In this document: piece by piece, positions 62,746 through 64,000 of the stretch
How positions within the stretch are numbered: position 1 is the first letter of the stretch
How the letters are laid out: each line of letters starts with the position of its first letter
Assembly (NCBI RefSeq): GCF_900116385.1
Contig: NZ_FPCI01000001.1
Coordinates: 2,391,501 to 2,455,500 of the forward strand
Reading direction: 5' to 3'
DNA length: 64,000 nt
From: Pseudoxanthomonas sp. YR558
GTDB taxonomy: Bacteria > Pseudomonadota > Gammaproteobacteria > Xanthomonadales > Xanthomonadaceae
Translations under genes and position numbers: made by a program
The notes under the pieces: model-generated
Database searches by the model: none
The model's input: only the letters and a program-made list of their open reading frames with translations
What the model was told of the DNA's origin: nothing

Positions 62746-64000
62746 TCAGGCCGACAGGTGCTCGATGGCGGCCACCGCACGGAAGCGGTCGGCCAAGCGC
62801 TTGAGTAGCGCCAACCGGTTCGCACGCACGGCAGGATCGTCCGCGTTGACCATGACGCCGTCGAAGAACGCATCCACCTGCGGGCGCAGGCGCGCGAGGT
62901 GGGCCAGCACGGTGACGTAGTCATGGTGGTGAAGCGCTTCGTCGGTCTCGCCCAGCACGGCTTCCACGGCTTCGGCGAGCGCGCTCTCGGCAGGATCGTT
63001 GAGGAGCGCGCGGTCCACGCCATGCGGGATGGCGATGTCGGCCTTCTTCAGGATGTTGCCGATGCGCTTGTTCGCCGCGGCCAACGCTTCGGCTTCCGGA
63101 AGGGTGGCGAAGGTTCCGATCGCATCCAGGCGTGTGTCGAAGTCGTACAGCGACGCTGGCTTCAGTTCCGCCACCGCGGTGAAGTGCGTGGCGGGCACGC
63201 CCTTGTCGGCGTAGTAGCTGCGCAGGCGATCGAGGATGAAGTCGTAGAGTTCGCCCGCATCCGCCGTGGCGGTCGCGTTGTCCTTGCCGGTGGGCAACGG
63301 GCCGATCGCATCGATGGCTTTCGCGATCAGGTCCTTGATCGAAATGTTGAAGCCACTCTCGATCACCGTACGGGCCAAGCCGAGCGCATTGCGGCGCAGC
63401 GCGAAGGGATCCTTGTTGCCCGTCGGCTTCAGGCCTGCGGCGAACCCGCCGGCCAGCGTGTCCAGGCGTTCGGCGATGGCGAGCACCTTGCCCAGCGGCG
63501 ACAGGGCGATGTCGTCGCCGGCGAAACGCGGCTGGTAGGCCTCGTCGATGGCCAGCGCGATCTCCTTCGGCTCGCCGGCGGCGAGGGCGTAGTGGCGGCC
63601 GGCGATGCCCTGCAGCTCGGGGAATTCGTTGACCATGCGCGACTGCAGATCGTTCTTCGCCAGCATTGCGGCACGGCGCGCCAGCGCGGCATCCGCACCG
63701 ACCATCGGCGCGATCGCCTCCGCCAGCGTGGCGACGCGCTCCGCCTTGTCGGCGACGCTGCCCAGCTTGGCCTGGTAAGTGACGGTCTTCAGGCCATCGC
63801 CCATCGACACGAGGCCCTGCTTGAGGTCTTCGTCAAAGAAGAACTTCGCGTCGGCGAAGCGCGGGCGGATCACGCGCTCGTAGCCCTTGCGGACCTCGGC
63901 GACGTCCTGCGACTCGATGTTGGCGATGCCGATGAAGTGCTCGGTCAGCTTGCCGCCGTCGCTGAGCACCGGGAAGAACTTCTGGTTGATTTCCATGGTC
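62746..64000 (-). CDS. glyS: Glycyl-tRNA synthetase beta subunit (5' end outside window)
   Basis: The last 418 residues of the beta chain are present; the family is about 690 long, so the N-terminal 40 percent is missing. [18 protein letters not shown] at the window edge is an internal family motif, so the ATG at 63996 is not the start. Further marks are [45 protein letters not shown] and [18 protein letters not shown]. The C-terminus contains the anticodon-binding-like helical domain ([36 protein letters not shown]). With GlyQ it forms the alpha2-beta2 enzyme that charges tRNA-Gly. Confidence 0.96.
   Translation of the reverse strand, partial: TMEINQKFFPVLSDGGKLTEHFIGIANIESQDVAEVRKGYERVIRPRFADAKFFFDEDLKQGLVSMGDGLKTVTYQAKLGSVADKAERVATLAEAIAPMVGADAALARRAAMLAKNDLQSRMVNEFPELQGIAGRHYALAAGEPKEIALAIDEAYQPRFAGDDIALSPLGKVLAIAERLDTLAGGFAAGLKPTGNKDPFALRRNALGLARTVIESGFNISIKDLIAKAIDAIGPLPTGKDNATATADAGELYDFILDRLRSYYADKGVPATHFTAVAELKPASLYDFDTRLDAIGTFATLPEAEALAAANKRIGNILKKADIAIPHGVDRALLNDPAESALAEAVEAVLGETDEALHHHDYVTVLAHLARLRPQVDAFFDGVMVNADDPAVRANRLALLKRLADRFRAVAAIEHLSA

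Noticed and set aside
63870..63996. ATG at 63996 as the start of a shorter gene
   Set aside because: The translation there is an internal motif of GlyS and the frame continues to the window edge, so the gene is merely cut.

Overview
The window is high-GC DNA from a gammaproteobacterium of the Xanthomonadaceae (Lysobacteraceae) type, possibly close to Pseudoxanthomonas, Stenotrophomonas or Lysobacter. This is inferred from the bioB-bioF-bioH-bioC operon with comF and ubiA beside it, zwf-pgl facing a UTRA-type GntR regulator, a sigma factor resembling the TIGR02999 group overlapping a TPR-containing serine/threonine kinase gene, and an S46 dipeptidyl-peptidase. No insertion sequence, prophage, rRNA or CRISPR array was seen. 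One tRNA (Arg, anticodon CCG) is present.

Layout. 1-5.2 kb: a secreted nuclease (cut by the window edge), a membrane-anchored cytochrome c, pgl, zwf and the divergent GntR regulator. 5.6-24 kb: surface-protein island 1, with a 1851-residue DUF11/OmpA protein, a large outer-membrane barrel protein, two paralogous secreted DUF11 proteins and a small secreted protein with a TQGYWQNR motif. 24.1-26.8 kb: a transmembrane Hanks-type kinase with TPRs. 26.9-35.7 kb: housekeeping genes (tRNA-Arg, ubiA, comF, bioB, bioF, bioH, bioC, an NTF2-like protein, a DUF218 protein, a threonine/serine dehydratase, a lipoprotein). 35.7-36.2 kb: an intergenic region with two strong intrinsic terminators and a good -24/-12 (sigma-54) promoter match, read here as two candidate small RNAs. 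36.2-38 kb: mnmG. 38.1-41.5 kb: an ECF-like sigma factor and a second TPR kinase in one operon. 42-53.1 kb: surface-protein island 2, divergent from that operon, with a barrel protein, an OmpA-family protein and a 2225-residue DUF11/SpaA-like repeat protein. 53.2-64 kb: S46 peptidase with two small genes, an AlkZ-like protein, tamB, tamA and glyS (cut by the window end).

How the parts fit. The two islands look like two versions of one system. The barrel proteins are paralogues. The giant DUF11 proteins share a C-terminal module (G-IPGVR ... VLKVD..TLP), which in island 1 is fused to OmpA-like domains and in island 2 is followed by none, the OmpA domain being encoded by the gene just upstream. 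This fusion/fission pattern suggests that barrel, OmpA anchor and repeat protein form one cell-surface assembly. The kinases and the sigma factor next to the islands are candidate regulators. TamA/TamB, encoded further on, are general outer-membrane assembly factors. All functional links are inference from sequence and context.
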